From Bacteroidota bacterium (GTDB taxonomy: Bacteria > Bacteroidota > Bacteroidia > Bacteroidales > JADFUO01), in assembly GCA_015222115.1 (NCBI GenBank), contig JADFUO010000431.1, positions 1 through 6,696 on the forward strand: a DNA stretch of 6,696 nt. The letters are read 5' to 3'. Below the pieces are notes generated by a model. That model ran no database searches, had not been told where the DNA came from, and saw only the letters and a program-made list of their open reading frames with translations. Shown here piece by piece: positions 6,611 through 6,696 of this stretch (position 1 is its first letter; every line of letters begins with the position of its first letter). The position numbers and the translations under genes were made by a program.

Positions 6611-6640
6611 CAAGACTTTCTAAATATATAAGAAGTCTTG
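6611..6640. promoter_or_regulatory. Inverted repeat CAAGACTT / AAGTCTTG abutting a promoter
   Basis: CAAGACTT (6611-6618) and AAGTCTTG (6633-6640) are perfect eight-base inverted arms with a 14-base AT-rich spacer. The right arm ends two bases before the -7 candidate at 6643, so a protein bound here could block or assist polymerase. The arm CAAG can also pair with CTTG at 6600-6603. Confidence 0.35.
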
Positions 6641-6642
6641 CT

Positions 6643-6650
6643 TATATTTG
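6643..6650 (+). promoter_or_regulatory. -7 element TATATTTG of a gene beyond the right edge
   Basis: TATATTTG followed by CAG is an exact TAnnTTTG match in a typical context, with transcription expected to begin near 6654. No TTG is found 19-21 bases upstream. The last 46 bases contain no ATG, so the transcribed gene lies outside the window. It would be divergent from rpmB. Confidence 0.5.
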
Positions 6651-6696
6651 CAGACTATTTATTTCTTAAAGCATTAATTAGTCCTTGCACGAAAAC

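Noticed and set aside
6505..6640. CRISPR array or tRNA-like structure in the repeat-rich right end
   Set aside because: The repeats are hairpins in inverted orientation with unequal spacing, not direct repeats with uniform spacers. No cloverleaf or CCA-type end is visible.

Overview
The window looks like a piece of chromosome from a member of the Bacteroidota (probably Bacteroidales or a relative). Four things point that way: an 841-residue TonB-dependent receptor with an N-terminal carboxypeptidase-regulatory-like domain, a second secreted protein with the same domain, promoter elements of the TTTG / TAnnTTTG type, and AT-rich sequence whose start codons are preceded by A-rich stretches rather than Shine-Dalgarno sites. 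Nothing indicates a phage, plasmid or insertion sequence.

Layout. Bases 1-1064 (+) hold the last 353 codons of an ornithine aminotransferase (rocD), whose 5' end lies outside the window. After a 145-base gap, 1210-2616 (+) encodes a PurF-like protein of 468 residues. A hairpin lies in the 48-base gap before the stop codon of the convergent gene. The minus strand from 5898 down to 2665 carries two genes, probably one transcription unit: a 214-residue exported carboxypeptidase-regulatory-like protein, then the TonB-dependent receptor. Bases 5899-6172 are non-coding and contain a promoter candidate, two short palindromes and a strong intrinsic terminator. That terminator closes the next minus-strand gene, rpmB (bL28, 6173-6412). 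Bases 6413-6696 are non-coding: an rpmB promoter, a 97-base element made of two hairpins in inverted orientation, and a promoter candidate pointing out of the right edge.

The most notable gene is the PurF-like one. It keeps the PRPP-binding motif and the four cysteines that hold the 4Fe-4S cluster in PurF enzymes. The N-terminal nucleophilic cysteine is a serine, and the other glutaminase residues I can align by hand are also lost. It therefore looks like a phosphoribosyltransferase with a dead glutaminase domain.

The genes do not form one pathway. rocD and the PurF-like gene concern amino-acid nitrogen and purine-type chemistry, the receptor pair concerns outer-membrane uptake or envelope function, and rpmB is ribosomal. 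All family assignments come from reading the translations; no database search was possible.
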